Assembly: GCA_016933315.1 (NCBI GenBank)
Contig: JAFGBE010000033.1
Coordinates: forward strand, 1-22,222
Reading direction: 5' to 3'
DNA: 22,222 nt
Source of the DNA: Candidatus Auribacterota bacterium
GTDB lineage: Bacteria > Auribacterota > UBA6266
The notes under the pieces were generated by a model. That model had not been told where the DNA came from. It saw nothing but the letters and a program-made list of their open reading frames with translations, and made no database searches. The translations under genes and the position numbers were made by a program. Below, piece after piece: positions 1 through 9,180 of this stretch. Position 1 is the stretch's first letter. Each line of letters starts with the position of its first letter.

Positions 1-316
1 CGCCGCGGCGGTGCTGCTGGCCGCGGGCACAAGCGGGAAAAGGTTTGCTCTGCCGAACGCCAGGATAATGCTGCATCAACCCTGGGGAGGAGCGGAAGGC
101 TCTGCTTCCGACATTAACATCAGGGCGAAGGAAATAGACAGGCTGAAAGGGCTTATAAACGATATCCTTGTCAGGCATACGGGGCAGACAAAGAAAAAAA
201 TCGAGGTGGATACGGACAGGGATTTCTTCCTTTCGGCCGAAGAAGCGAAGAAATACGGTGTTGTGGACGAGGTTGTTTTCCCCATGAGGAAAATGAAATC
301 GCCCGGCAAAAAGTAA
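1..316 (+). CDS. clpP: ATP-dependent Clp protease proteolytic subunit, C-terminal part (5' end outside window)
   Basis: This is the C-terminal half of ClpP, the barrel-forming serine peptidase that degrades proteins unfolded by ClpX. The reading frame is open from base 2 and gives about 104 residues, against roughly 195-210 for the family. The segment beginning AAAVLLAAGT follows the position where the catalytic serine lies, so that serine is just upstream of the window. The catalytic histidine is in RIMLHQPWGG and the aspartate in the DTDRDFFLSAEEA block, both typical. The C terminus ends in a lysine-rich tail. The stop codon lies four bases before clpX, so the two are very likely cotranscribed. 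The GTG at base 11 is only an internal codon, not the true start. Identity is secure; only completeness is lacking. Confidence 0.96.
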   Translation, partial: AAAVLLAAGTSGKRFALPNARIMLHQPWGGAEGSASDINIRAKEIDRLKGLINDILVRHTGQTKKKIEVDTDRDFFLSAEEAKKYGVVDEVVFPMRKMKSPGKK

Positions 317-320
317 AACT

Positions 321-1580
321 ATGAAAAAAAACGACAATCTGAATAACTACCATAAATGTTCCTTCTGCGGAAGGACAAGCGGCAATGTCCGGATAATAAT
401 CTCCGGCGCCGGCCCCAATATATGCGAGGAATGCGTAAAAGTCTGCAATAAGATTCTGCACGGCGACGAAAATAAAAAAGACCAGAAAAAAAGCGCTCCC
501 TTGCCCAAGCTTGAAGTTCCGAAACCGGCATTCATAAAGAACAAGCTTGATGAATACGTTATAGGCCAGGAACAGGCGAAAAGGACAATTTCAGTAGCGG
601 TCCACAACCATTATAAAAGGATTATCACAGGGAATTACAAAGAGACTGATGTGGAGCTTGAGAAAAGCAATATCCTGATGATAGGCCCGACAGGCAGCGG
701 CAAGACTTTGATGGCGCGGACGCTGGCGAAAATCCTTGATGTTCCCTTTGCCATAGCGGATGCCACGTCATTGACGGAAGCCGGTTATGTCGGGGAGGAT
801 GTGGAAAACATCATATTGAAACTCTTGCAGGCGGCGGACTTCAACAAAGAACGGACGGAATTGGGAATCGTATATATTGATGAGATAGATAAAATCGGCA
901 GGACGACGGGGAATGTTTCCATTACGAGAGATGTCTCGGGCGAGGGCGTGCAGCAGGCCCTGCTTAAAATCCTTGAAGGCACTGTCGCGAATGTCCCCCC
1001 GCAGGGAGGAAGAAAACATCCCCACCAGGAATATATACAGGTCGACACGACGAAAATATTGTTTATTTGCGGCGGGACTTTTGTAAACCTGGAAAAGATA
1101 ATAGGCCGGAGGATGGGAAAAAAGGTGATTGGTTTTGACCGGGGAGACGCCCCTGCGCGGTTGGCTAGAACCGATAATATATTTGATTTTCTTGAGCCTG
1201 AAGACCTTGTGGAATACGGCCTGATACCCGAGTTTGTAGGCAGGCTTCCTGTTGCGGTGAATTTTGCCGGGCTTACGGAAAACGACCTCGTGCGTATTTT
1301 AACCGAACCCCGCAACGCCCTGATAAAACAGTACCAGAAACTGCTTGAAATGGAGAATGTGGAATTAAGGTTTGACGACCAGGCTATAAAGGCTGTCGCT
1401 AAAAAGGCGATTTCGAAAAACACGGGAGCCAGAGGCCTGCGCAACATACTTGAAACGGTGATGATGAATGTCATGTATGAAATACCTTCGATGGACAGCA
1501 TTTCCCAGGTGATAGTGACAAAGGATGTAATAGAGAAAAATAAGGACCCCAGGATAATAAAGGGGCGAAAGATCGCTTAA
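321..1580 (+). CDS. clpX: ATP-dependent Clp protease ATP-binding subunit ClpX
   Basis: ClpX is the AAA+ unfoldase that recognises tagged or native substrates, unfolds them and feeds them to ClpP in the cytoplasm. At 419 residues it has normal length. The N-terminal zinc-binding domain has four cysteines (C13, C16, C35, C38). Walker A GPTGSGKT is at 122-129, the GYVG pore loop near 155-158, and Walker B IVYIDEID at 183-190. An RKH-type loop lies near 231-233 and the ClpP-docking IGF tripeptide at 270-272. An arginine-finger-type GRLP (R308) and sensor-2 GAR (R371) follow. All elements needed for an active partner of ClpP are present. It starts four bases after clpP and ends five bases before lon. 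There is no clear Shine-Dalgarno sequence at its start, which fits translation coupled to clpP. Confidence 0.98.
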   Translation: MKKNDNLNNYHKCSFCGRTSGNVRIIISGAGPNICEECVKVCNKILHGDENKKDQKKSAPLPKLEVPKPAFIKNKLDEYVIGQEQAKRTISVAVHNHYKRIITGNYKETDVELEKSNILMIGPTGSGKTLMARTLAKILDVPFAIADATSLTEAGYVGEDVENIILKLLQAADFNKERTELGIVYIDEIDKIGRTTGNVSITRDVSGEGVQQALLKILEGTVANVPPQGGRKHPHQEYIQVDTTKILFICGGTFVNLEKIIGRRMGKKVIGFDRGDAPARLARTDNIFDFLEPEDLVEYGLIPEFVGRLPVAVNFAGLTENDLVRILTEPRNALIKQYQKLLEMENVELRFDDQAIKAVAKKAISKNTGARGLRNILETVMMNVMYEIPSMDSISQVIVTKDVIEKNKDPRIIKGRKIA

Positions 1581-1585
1581 TTAAA

Positions 1586-3952
1586 ATGGCAAAGTTCCAA
1601 GACAACAAAGAAAAAGACAACGATAAGAATTTAGAAGAAGAATACGGCAGCAAGTTCCCGCTGCTGCCGTTACGCGACCTTGTTATTTTCCCGTATATGG
1701 TTGTGCCCCTGCTTGTCGGCCGCGACAGGTCCCTCGCCGCTATAGAATCCGCCATGCTGGCCAACAAAATGATTGTCCTGGCTACCCAGAAGGACAGCGA
1801 GGTAGACAATCCGAAACCGGAAGACCTCTATAAGGTGGGAACGGCGTCGAAAATATTGCAGGTGCTGAAGCTTCCCGACGGTTCCGCGAAAGTCCTGGTA
1901 GAGGGGTTCAAAAGGGTTTCCATACTGAAATATGTTTCGGAAGATAAGATTTATGAAGTCAATGTCCGGGAAATCAGGGCCGGGATTGAAAAAACCACCG
2001 AGATAGAAGCGCTGATGAGGTCTATATCGGGCCTCTTTGAGAAATATGTCGGTTTGAACCCGCGGATACCGAACGAAATAACAAGTTCCGTTTACGATAT
2101 ATCGGAACCGGACAGGCTTGCCGATTTTATAGCCTCCCACATAATGATAAAGTTGCATGACAAGGAAGATATACTTGAGATATTCGACCCCGTCCAAAGG
2201 CTTAAAAAGCTGGGTGGACTGATCAACGCGGAGATAGAGATCCTGCAGATAGAGAAGAAGATAACGGGCCAGGTCAGGCGGCAGATAGAACAGAGCCAGA
2301 AAAATTATTATCTTCACGAGCAGATGAAAGCTATTGAAAGGGAGCTCGGCAAGGAAGGCGAATATTCGGGAGAATTGAAGGAAATAAAAGATAAGATTGA
2401 AGCCGCGGGAATGCCCAAAGAGGTAAAAAAAGTCGCGCTGAAGGAAATGGCTAAGCTCGAAAAGACGATGCCTGTTTCTCCCGAAGCCACAGTTATAAGG
2501 AATTACCTGGACTGGATGGTGGAGTTGCCGTGGTCAAGAGCCACAAAAGATAACCTGAACCTTGAAAATGCCGAGAAGATACTTGAGGAAGACCATTACG
2601 GGCTTAAAAAGCCGAAAGAGAGAATACTTGAATACCTGGCTGTCAAGAGGCTGACCGGCGGGAATAAAGGACAGATACTGTGTTTTGCCGGCCCTCCCGG
2701 CGTCGGGAAAACATCTCTTGCTAAATCTATTGCCCGCGCTTTGGGTAAAAAATTCGTGAGGATATCCCTCGGCGGCGTCAGGGATGAAGCTGAGATACGC
2801 GGCCACAGGCGGACATATATAGGAGCCCTTCCGGGGAGGATAATCCAGTCTTTGAAAAAAGCCGGGACTAAAAACCCGTTGTTTCTGCTGGATGAAATAG
2901 ACAAGTTGTCCAAGGATTTTCACGGCGACCCTTCATCTGCTTTGCTGGAGGTCCTTGACCCCGAGCAGAACAACGCTTTTAATGACCATTATCTCGAGGT
3001 GGACTTTGACCTTTCCCAGGTCATGTTTATTGCGACCGCGAATATCCAGGATATGATACATCCTACTCTCAGGGACAGGATGGAGGCGATAGAACTTCCG
3101 GGATATACCCAATGGGAAAAAGAGCATATCGCCGAAGATTTTCTTGTAAAAAAACAACTGATAGAGCACGGCCTCGATAAATCTAAAATCGTATTTTCAA
3201 AAGAAGCGATAGCAACAATAATCAATCATTATACGAGAGAAGCCGGCGTAAGGGAGCTGGAACGCTCAATTGCCACGATATGCAGGAAGATGGCAAGGGA
3301 ATACCTGGAAGACCGGCAGAAAAAGAGAAAAATCATTACGAAAAAAACGGTTTCAAAAGCCCTCGGGCCGCTGAAATACCTGTATGAGAAAAAGGAGAAC
3401 AAAAGCGAAATAGGGGTTGCGACGGGTCTTGCCTGGACGCAGAGCGGTGGGGATATAATAAAAGTCGAGGCTGTCTTGATGCCGGGCAAAGGCGACCTGA
3501 TGTTAACGGGGCAGCTGGGTGATATCATGCAGGAGTCGGCGCGGGCCGCGTTGAGTTACGTCAGGACAAGATTAAAAAAAATTACGCTGCCGAAAGATTT
3601 CCATAAAAACAGGGATATCCACATACATGTTCCGGAAGGCGCTATTCCCAAAGACGGGCCTTCCGCCGGCATTACCATTGCGACAGCCCTTTATTCCGTT
3701 ATAGCGCAGGCGCCTGTCATGGATGATGTGGCCATGACGGGAGAGATAACCCTGCGCGGCAAGGTCCTGCCTGTGGGAGGCATAAAAGAAAAAGTGCTTG
3801 CTGCCCACCGTGCTAAAGTTAAAAAGATTATACTGCCGAAGGAAAATGCGAAAGACCTGAAGGATATCCCGAATAAGATCAAGAGGGATCTGAAATTTTT
3901 CACGGTAGAAGAAATGGAAGAAGTATTAAAACATGCATGCAGAGTCGTATAA
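1586..3952 (+). CDS. lon: ATP-dependent endopeptidase Lon
   Basis: Lon is a single-chain AAA+ serine protease that removes damaged and short-lived regulatory proteins in the cytoplasm. The 788 residues match a full bacterial LonA. The N-terminal LON substrate-binding domain (about 22-220, starting FPLLPLRDLVIFPYM) is followed by a helical segment. The ATPase module has Walker A GPPGVGKT at 369-376 and Walker B LFLLDEID at 432-439. The C-terminal protease domain carries the Ser-Lys dyad: S693 in KDGPSAG and K736 in GGIKEKVLAAHR, 43 residues apart as in the E. coli enzyme. It begins five bases after the clpX stop, so clpP-clpX-lon form one proteolysis operon. No good ribosome-binding sequence precedes the ATG, suggesting coupling to clpX. 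Confidence 0.98.
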   Translation: MAKFQDNKEKDNDKNLEEEYGSKFPLLPLRDLVIFPYMVVPLLVGRDRSLAAIESAMLANKMIVLATQKDSEVDNPKPEDLYKVGTASKILQVLKLPDGSAKVLVEGFKRVSILKYVSEDKIYEVNVREIRAGIEKTTEIEALMRSISGLFEKYVGLNPRIPNEITSSVYDISEPDRLADFIASHIMIKLHDKEDILEIFDPVQRLKKLGGLINAEIEILQIEKKITGQVRRQIEQSQKNYYLHEQMKAIERELGKEGEYSGELKEIKDKIEAAGMPKEVKKVALKEMAKLEKTMPVSPEATVIRNYLDWMVELPWSRATKDNLNLENAEKILEEDHYGLKKPKERILEYLAVKRLTGGNKGQILCFAGPPGVGKTSLAKSIARALGKKFVRISLGGVRDEAEIRGHRRTYIGALPGRIIQSLKKAGTKNPLFLLDEIDKLSKDFHGDPSSALLEVLDPEQNNAFNDHYLEVDFDLSQVMFIATANIQDMIHPTLRDRMEAIELPGYTQWEKEHIAEDFLVKKQLIEHGLDKSKIVFSKEAIATIINHYTREAGVRELERSIATICRKMAREYLEDRQKKRKIITKKTVSKALGPLKYLYEKKENKSEIGVATGLAWTQSGGDIIKVEAVLMPGKGDLMLTGQLGDIMQESARAALSYVRTRLKKITLPKDFHKNRDIHIHVPEGAIPKDGPSAGITIATALYSVIAQAPVMDDVAMTGEITLRGKVLPVGGIKEKVLAAHRAKVKKIILPKENAKDLKDIPNKIKRDLKFFTVEEMEEVLKHACRVV

Positions 3953-3979
3953 AAAAGAAGGAAGGGAGAAACAGGTATT

Positions 3980-5125
3980 ATGAAAAAAGAGTTTTTGCTT
4001 GCTCCGGGGCCTTCACAGGTTCCACCCGAAACGCTCTTGGAAATGGCCAAGCCGGTGTTTCATCACAGGACAAAGAGGTTTCAGAATATTTTTGCCGAAG
4101 TTCAGGAAGGGTTAAAGTATGTTTTTCAGACGAAGAACCCTGTTCTGGTCTTTGCTTCTTCGGGGACAGGCGCGATGGAAGGAGCCGTTTCAAGCGTGCT
4201 TTCTCCGGGCGATAAGGCGATATCCGTAGTAGGCGGCAAATTCGGCGAAAGATGGAGCAAGCTCTGTAAGGCTTTCGGAGTGCAGTCAATAGATATTAAT
4301 GTAGAATGGGGAAAGACCGTCGACCCGGCCGTACTGAAAAAAGAGCTGGAGAATAACAAGGGTGTCAAGGCTGTCTATGTTACTCTTGTGGAAACATCGA
4401 CCGGCACGCTGGCAGATATAAAAAAGATAGGCGAAGTGGTAAAAAATACGCCCGCCATTCTTGTTGTCGATGCCATCAGCGGTCTTGGCGCCGATATGTT
4501 TATGACCGATGAATGGAACGTTGATATCGCAATTTCAGGGTCGCAGAAGGCTCTTATGCTGCCTCCCGGCCTGGCGTTCGCTTCGGTCAGCGAAAAGGCG
4601 ATGAAACTGGTAAACGAGTCTAAAAACACGAGTTTTTATTTCAGCTTTAAAAAGGCAAAAGCTTCGCTTGATAAGAATGATACGGCTTATACGCCTGCAG
4701 TTACGCTTATAATAGGGCTTAAGAAATCACTGGATATGATAAAAGAGGAAACGATTGAAAAGGTCTGGAAACGGCATGAAGACAATGCAGCCGCTATGAG
4801 ACAGGCGGTAAAGGCAATAGGCCTGAAGTTGTATTCTCAGAATCCCGCTAACGCAGTTACGGCGGTATGGATACCCGAGACCGTCGACGGTTCCGCTTTT
4901 GTAAAGAAAATAAGGGACGAATACGGTGTTACGATGGCGGGCGGACAGGAAGATCTTAAAGGCAGGATATTCAGGGTCGCGCAGATGGGCTATGCTAACC
5001 AGTTTGATACGGTGGTAGCTTCATCCGCGATAGAAATGGTGCTTGCGGAATTAGGATACGGGTTTGAGCGCGGGGCCGCGACCAGGGCTGCTGTTGCCGA
5101 GTTAATCAAGAGAGGAGTTAAATAA
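3980..5125 (+). CDS. PLP-dependent class V aminotransferase (AGXT/SerC-like), likely in serine biosynthesis
   Basis: This is a 381-residue fold-type I aminotransferase of the class V family (alanine-glyoxylate/serine-pyruvate aminotransferase group). The Schiff-base lysine is K190 in ISGSQKALMLPPGLAF and the cofactor-binding aspartate is D164 in LVVDAISGLG. A glycine-rich SSGTGAME segment near 60-67 and the N-terminal HHRTKRF are also typical. It is followed after one base by serA, and no classical serC is seen here. It therefore probably converts 3-phosphohydroxypyruvate to phosphoserine, as some enzymes of this subgroup are reported to do. That substrate is inference; glyoxylate or pyruvate as acceptor is possible. 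The ATG at 3980 has an AGGGAGA-like ribosome site just upstream. It lies 27 bases after lon and may share that transcript. Confidence 0.9.
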   Translation: MKKEFLLAPGPSQVPPETLLEMAKPVFHHRTKRFQNIFAEVQEGLKYVFQTKNPVLVFASSGTGAMEGAVSSVLSPGDKAISVVGGKFGERWSKLCKAFGVQSIDINVEWGKTVDPAVLKKELENNKGVKAVYVTLVETSTGTLADIKKIGEVVKNTPAILVVDAISGLGADMFMTDEWNVDIAISGSQKALMLPPGLAFASVSEKAMKLVNESKNTSFYFSFKKAKASLDKNDTAYTPAVTLIIGLKKSLDMIKEETIEKVWKRHEDNAAAMRQAVKAIGLKLYSQNPANAVTAVWIPETVDGSAFVKKIRDEYGVTMAGGQEDLKGRIFRVAQMGYANQFDTVVASSAIEMVLAELGYGFERGAATRAAVAELIKRGVK

Positions 5126-5126
5126 T

Positions 5127-6704
5127 ATGAAGGTGCTTGTAAGCGATCCTCTTTCCAAAAACGGGCTGGAATTGCTCAAAAAGAATAAATTTGAAGTGAC
5201 GGAGATAGAGCCCGCCCAGTTAAAGGAAGAAATAAAAAAGGGTTATGATGCTCTGATTGTAAGAAGCGGCTCTAAAGTGACCGAGGATGTTATCAACAAC
5301 TCGAAGGGGCTTAAGGTCATAGGCCGCGCGGGTGTCGGCGTAGATAATGTTGATGTGGCGGCGGCGACAAAAAAAGGCATTGTCGTTATGAATACTCCCG
5401 GCGGCAATACATTGTCGACAGCCGAGCACACCATGGCTCTTATCCTATCTCTCGCGAGGAACATTCCCCAGGCGTATAAAAGCATGCTCGAAGGCAAGTG
5501 GGACAGGAAAAAGTTCAAAGGCGTCGAGCTTTCGCAAAAGACGCTGGGCATAATCGGCCTGGGCAGAATAGGGACAGAGGTGGCGAAAAGGGCAAAATCT
5601 TTCGATATGAAGGTTCTGGTCTATGACCCCTTCCTGTCGGAGCAGCACGCGGCTAAGCTTGATGTGGAGGTTTCCGACCTGAATACGATTTTCTCCGAAT
5701 CGGATATAATTACAGTGCACACGCCTATAAACGACGAAACGAGGAATCTGATAAATAAAGACACGATATCAAAGATGAAAAAAGGCGTAAGGATTATCAA
5801 CTGCGCCCGTGGCGGCATAATAGACGAAGATGCTCTTTATGACGCTCTTAAGGACGGGAAAGTCGCCGGAGCCGCCCTTGATGTTTATGCGACCGGCGAA
5901 CCGCCTGCGGATAAAAAACTTTTTGAGCTGGGCAATGTGGTTTTAACGCCCCACCTCGGCGCTTCCACTGCAGAGGCCCAGGAAAATGTCGCTCTGGGCA
6001 TTGCGGAGCAGATCGTGGAATATTTTGTGAACAACAAGATTATAAACGCGGTCAATGCCCCTTCTATAGACCCGGAAGTGTTCAAATTGCTTAAGCCGTA
6101 CATACTGCTCGGCGAAAAAATCGGGAAATTGCTTTCTTCGCTTGTCTCTTTCGGGATAGAAGACCTGAAGATAACTTATTCGGGGGATGTCGCCGATTTG
6201 AACGTTATGCCGGTGACTTCCGCCGTGTTAAAGGGCATGTTTGAAAAAGTCCAGCAGGAACCCGTCAATGAGGTAAATGCCCTTGCCATCGCAAAAGAGA
6301 GGGGTATAAAGGTCGTTGAGTCAAAGACAACGAGGCATGAAGATTTCGCGACTTTAATTGATGTGTCCGTAGAGGGCAAAGGGGTTAAGGTTTCTGTGGC
6401 CGGGTCCCTGTTCGCTCATAATGCGGATCCCCGCATAGTCAAGATAAACGACTTCAGGATGGACATGGTTCCGTCCGGTAATGTCCTTATCGTCCACAAC
6501 AGCGATATTCCGGGGATGATAGGGTTCCTTGGGACAGTTTTGGGAGAGAATAAAGTTAATATTGCGGGAATGACCGTCGGCAGGCATAATAAGGGTAAAA
6601 CCGCGATGACAGTGATAAATATAGACAGCTCTGTTTCAGAGAAAGTGCTGGGCAGCCTGAAGAAAAATAAAAACATCATAGATGTCAAACTGGTAAAGTT
6701 TTAA
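5127..6704 (+). CDS. serA: D-3-phosphoglycerate dehydrogenase, long form with ASB and ACT domains
   Basis: SerA oxidises 3-phosphoglycerate to 3-phosphohydroxypyruvate with NAD+, the first step of serine synthesis. The 525 residues fit the long type. The split substrate-binding domain surrounds a Rossmann domain with GLGRIG at 144-149. Catalytic residues are visible: R228 in NCARGG, E258 in ATGEPP and H276 in TPHLGAS. An intervening ASB domain (about 320-450) and a C-terminal ACT domain (about 453-525, starting VLIVHNSDIPGMIG) follow. These domains commonly mediate serine feedback, but inhibition here is not shown. AGAGGAG lies nine bases before the ATG. The gene follows the aminotransferase by one base, so the two are surely cotranscribed. 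A palindromic repeat follows 22 bases after the stop. Confidence 0.97.
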   Translation: MKVLVSDPLSKNGLELLKKNKFEVTEIEPAQLKEEIKKGYDALIVRSGSKVTEDVINNSKGLKVIGRAGVGVDNVDVAAATKKGIVVMNTPGGNTLSTAEHTMALILSLARNIPQAYKSMLEGKWDRKKFKGVELSQKTLGIIGLGRIGTEVAKRAKSFDMKVLVYDPFLSEQHAAKLDVEVSDLNTIFSESDIITVHTPINDETRNLINKDTISKMKKGVRIINCARGGIIDEDALYDALKDGKVAGAALDVYATGEPPADKKLFELGNVVLTPHLGASTAEAQENVALGIAEQIVEYFVNNKIINAVNAPSIDPEVFKLLKPYILLGEKIGKLLSSLVSFGIEDLKITYSGDVADLNVMPVTSAVLKGMFEKVQQEPVNEVNALAIAKERGIKVVESKTTRHEDFATLIDVSVEGKGVKVSVAGSLFAHNADPRIVKINDFRMDMVPSGNVLIVHNSDIPGMIGFLGTVLGENKVNIAGMTVGRHNKGKTAMTVINIDSSVSEKVLGSLKKNKNIIDVKLVKF

Positions 6705-6726
6705 AAACATTTAGAAAAATAAAAGC

Positions 6727-6828
6727 AACCACAGATAACACAGATTTACACAGAAAGAAAAAGTAAAAACATACAGTTATAAAAAGTTATTTAGTTTTTA
6801 TCTGTGATTATCTGGACTATCTGTGGTT
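6727..6828. repeat. ACCACAGAT-type palindromic intergenic repeat, copy 1
   Basis: The left arm begins AACCACAGATAACACAGAT at 6727. The right arm ends ATCTGTGGTT at 6828, and its reverse complement AACCACAGATAGTCCAGAT matches the left arm with few mismatches. An AT-rich centre of about 45 bases separates the arms. The same arms recur at 16880-17001, so this is a dispersed family and not a chance hairpin. It lacks a coding region and a T-run typical of an intrinsic terminator. It could be a REP-like or miniature transposable element, or an RNA hairpin between serA and purA. Confidence 0.85.
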
Positions 6829-6872
6829 AAATAAAAAAAGAATGTGTTTGCGTTAATAAAAATGGAGCAATT

Positions 6873-8150
6873 ATGTCGGTTACTGTTTTGGTCGGTACAC
6901 AATGGGGCGATGAGGGAAAAGGCAAGATAATCGATGTCCTTACCGAAAACGCCGATATTGTAGCGAGGTATCAGGGTGGCAACAATGCAGGCCACACTGT
7001 TGAAATCGGCGATGACAAGCATATCCTGCATCTCATACCTTCGGGAATCTTAAGGGATAGGGTTATTTGTGTAATAGGCAACGGGGTAGTCATCGATCCT
7101 GCGGTTTTACTTGATGAGATTAAAAACCTGGAAAAAAACAATATCAAAGTGAAAAACAGGCTTTTTATAAGCGAAACTGCCCATGTTATTCTGCCGTACC
7201 ATAAATTGCTCGACAAACTTGAAGAAGGTTCCAAGGGAAGCAAAAAAATCGGCACAACCGGCCGCGGAATAGGGCCCTGTTATGTAGACAAGTACGCCAG
7301 GAAGGGAATAAGGATGGCCGACCTGGTTTGTCCGGATATACTTAAGAATAAAGTGAAAAACAGGGTTTCCGAAATAAATGAAGTGCTTGTCGCTAAATAT
7401 TCGGAACACAAGCTTGATGCGGCGGCGATTGCCGCCGAGTATACAAAATACGGCGAGATGCTTAAAGATATGGTAAAACCGGTCCATATTATCCTGAACA
7501 AAGCGATATCGGAAGGCAAAAGAATCCTTTGTGAAGGGGCTCAGGGAACGCTTCTTGATGTTGACCACGGCACATATCCTTATGTGACTTCATCCAGCGC
7601 TACTGCCGGCGGAGCGTGCACGGGAACAGGCATAGGGCCTTCGAACATAAAAAATATCGTCGGGGTAATGAAGGCATATATTACAAGAGTCGGGGAGGGG
7701 CCTTTTCCCACGGAGCTTGATAAGCATATGGGTGAGGTTATACGGAAAAAAGGCGGAGAATTCGGCGCTACCACGGGAAGGCCCAGAAGGTGCGGATGGT
7801 TTGACGCCGTGATAGGAAAATATGCGGTGATGCTGAACTCTATTGATAAAATAGCCTTTACCAAACTCGACGTGCTGGACGACCTTGATGAAATCAGGAT
7901 ATGCACCGCCTATAAATATAATGGGAAAACAATAAAAGAATTCCCGCCTGTCCTTGAAGTGCTTGAGAAGTGCGAACCTGTTTATGAAACGTTCAGGGGA
8001 TGGAAAACAGAAACATCCGGCTGCGCAAAATTCGGCGAATTGCCCGAACAGGCAAGAAAATACGTGAAAAAACTGGCTGAGCTGGTCGGCAGCAGGGCGT
8101 GGATTGTTTCAGTCGGGCCGAAGAGATCACAGACATTTTACGCGGAATAA
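6873..8150 (+). CDS. purA: Adenylosuccinate synthetase
   Basis: PurA joins IMP and aspartate using GTP to give adenylosuccinate, the first committed step to AMP. The 425 residues match the bacterial length. The N-terminal phosphate-binding motif GTQWGDEGKGK spans 8-18 with the catalytic aspartate D13. The GGNNAGHT block carries H41. The IMP-binding region KKIGTTGRGIGPCYVDK is near 124-140, the signature EGAQGTLLDVDHGTYPYVTSS starts near 221, and TTGRPRRCGWFDA is near 300-312. The ATG at 6873 follows TGGAG by a few bases. The ATG at 6862 is out of frame. The gene sits 44 bases after a palindromic repeat and is probably its own unit or transcribed with the serA group. No clear terminator follows. 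Confidence 0.98.
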   Translation: MSVTVLVGTQWGDEGKGKIIDVLTENADIVARYQGGNNAGHTVEIGDDKHILHLIPSGILRDRVICVIGNGVVIDPAVLLDEIKNLEKNNIKVKNRLFISETAHVILPYHKLLDKLEEGSKGSKKIGTTGRGIGPCYVDKYARKGIRMADLVCPDILKNKVKNRVSEINEVLVAKYSEHKLDAAAIAAEYTKYGEMLKDMVKPVHIILNKAISEGKRILCEGAQGTLLDVDHGTYPYVTSSSATAGGACTGTGIGPSNIKNIVGVMKAYITRVGEGPFPTELDKHMGEVIRKKGGEFGATTGRPRRCGWFDAVIGKYAVMLNSIDKIAFTKLDVLDDLDEIRICTAYKYNGKTIKEFPPVLEVLEKCEPVYETFRGWKTETSGCAKFGELPEQARKYVKKLAELVGSRAWIVSVGPKRSQTFYAE

Positions 8151-8245
8151 ATTTAACATAAAAGGTTTTGTAAAATTTTAGCCTTGTGATAATATTATCT
8201 TGTCTTGTAAATAATCAGAAAAAATTAATGTGAAAGGAGTGCAGA

Positions 8246-9094
8246 ATGAGGAAGATTTTATTTTTGGCGGTTGCATTGGCTGTGGCTTTTTCATCTTACA
8301 CTTTTGCCGGTCCTGCCGGAAACCCGTCTGACCCGACAATACCCCACGGGCCGGGATTGATGGGGATGAGCCCGGATAAAATCGGGGTCCTGAAACTTTC
8401 TTACGAAAATGACATCATCTTCGAAAGAGAATTGGATGGCAACCTGAAAGACAGCATGGGTGGCGCAAGTGTAAAAATGAAGGTCAGAGATACAAAATTC
8501 AAAGCGCAATATTATTATGGAAAGATTTCCTATGCCGCATTTGAAAGGGTTGAGGAGTTTGTTATCCTTGGCGCATGCAACGGCGTTAAAATCGACGGGA
8601 AAACGAAAACTACCAATGATGATTTTACTCTAAAATATAAAACGGATTTTATTTGGGGCGTTGGCGGCAAAATTTTAGTATATGAATGGGAAGACTGGGG
8701 AATCAAGATACTTGCGACAGGCCAGTACCGCCAGACAGAACCCAAGCTTGATGAATTCAAAATCAACGGGGTCAATGTTACTCCTGACCTTTCTAAAAAA
8801 GGCAAACTTGAAATAAAAGACTGGGATGCGGGCGGCGCCATAAGCAAAGAATTTCAGATGGGCGAGAAAATAATCGCCGTTCCTTATGTCGGGATTAAGT
8901 ACGCCGATTCGGATATTACATATGACTGCACAGCAACATGGGATGAAAAAATTAATTTAGATACGAACAGCAGGTACAAAGTTATGCCTTATGTGGGGCT
9001 TGATCTGATAGTGACCGATTTCCTTTCTTTGAATGTTGAAGGAAGGTTCGTTTCTGATTACGCTTTATCTGCGGGCCTGACACTGAGGTTCTAA
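8246..9094 (+). CDS. Secreted putative outer-membrane beta-barrel protein
   Basis: I do not recognise a named family. The 282-residue product starts with a signal peptide (MRK, hydrophobic run 4-20, cleavage likely after TFA at 21). The mature part begins with a Pro/Gly-rich stretch and continues with alternating polar and hydrophobic strands such as GVLKLSYENDIIFERE, KFKAQYYYGKISYAAF and IKILATGQYRQTEP. It ends in LSAGLTLRF, with the terminal phenylalanine expected of proteins inserted by the BAM machinery. An outer-membrane beta-barrel of roughly 10-12 strands is therefore likely. Function, pore or enzyme, is unknown. AAAGGAG lies before the ATG, and a possible extended -10 (TGTGATAAT) sits near 8185-8193. 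A strong terminator follows, so it appears to be a single-gene unit. Confidence 0.75.
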   Translation: MRKILFLAVALAVAFSSYTFAGPAGNPSDPTIPHGPGLMGMSPDKIGVLKLSYENDIIFERELDGNLKDSMGGASVKMKVRDTKFKAQYYYGKISYAAFERVEEFVILGACNGVKIDGKTKTTNDDFTLKYKTDFIWGVGGKILVYEWEDWGIKILATGQYRQTEPKLDEFKINGVNVTPDLSKKGKLEIKDWDAGGAISKEFQMGEKIIAVPYVGIKYADSDITYDCTATWDEKINLDTNSRYKVMPYVGLDLIVTDFLSLNVEGRFVSDYALSAGLTLRF

Positions 9095-9116
9095 GCGCCG
9101 GACTTGTTGCAGGTTT

Positions 9117-9155
9117 AAAGGGGTGAGCATGTGGTTTTGCTCGCCCCTTTTTTTA
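9117..9155 (+). terminator. Intrinsic (Rho-independent) terminator after the barrel protein gene
   Basis: A 13-base stem AAAGGGGTGAGCA (9117-9129) pairs with TGCTCGCCCCTTT (9138-9150), with one G-U pair. The loop is eight bases, and a T-run TTTTTTT follows (9148-9154). It separates the barrel gene from the sugar cluster that follows. Confidence 0.93.
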
Positions 9156-9180
9156 TGTTTTTACCCTGCGAGAAGGCCTA

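Noticed and set aside
785..1501. Long open frame on the minus strand inside clpX
   Set aside because: It lies opposite a fully conserved gene, has low-complexity composition rich in Ser, and shows no recognisable domain or ribosome-binding site.
1670..2317. 215-residue minus-strand open frame inside lon
   Set aside because: It is antisense to the conserved LON domain and shows no domain or upstream signals.
3937..4215. Plus-strand 92-residue frame across the lon/aminotransferase junction
   Set aside because: It overlaps the end of lon and the start of the aminotransferase in another frame and has no family resemblance.
8161..8185. Hairpin-like AAGG...CCTT after purA as a terminator
   Set aside because: The stem is only a few pairs and AT-rich, with no T-run after it.
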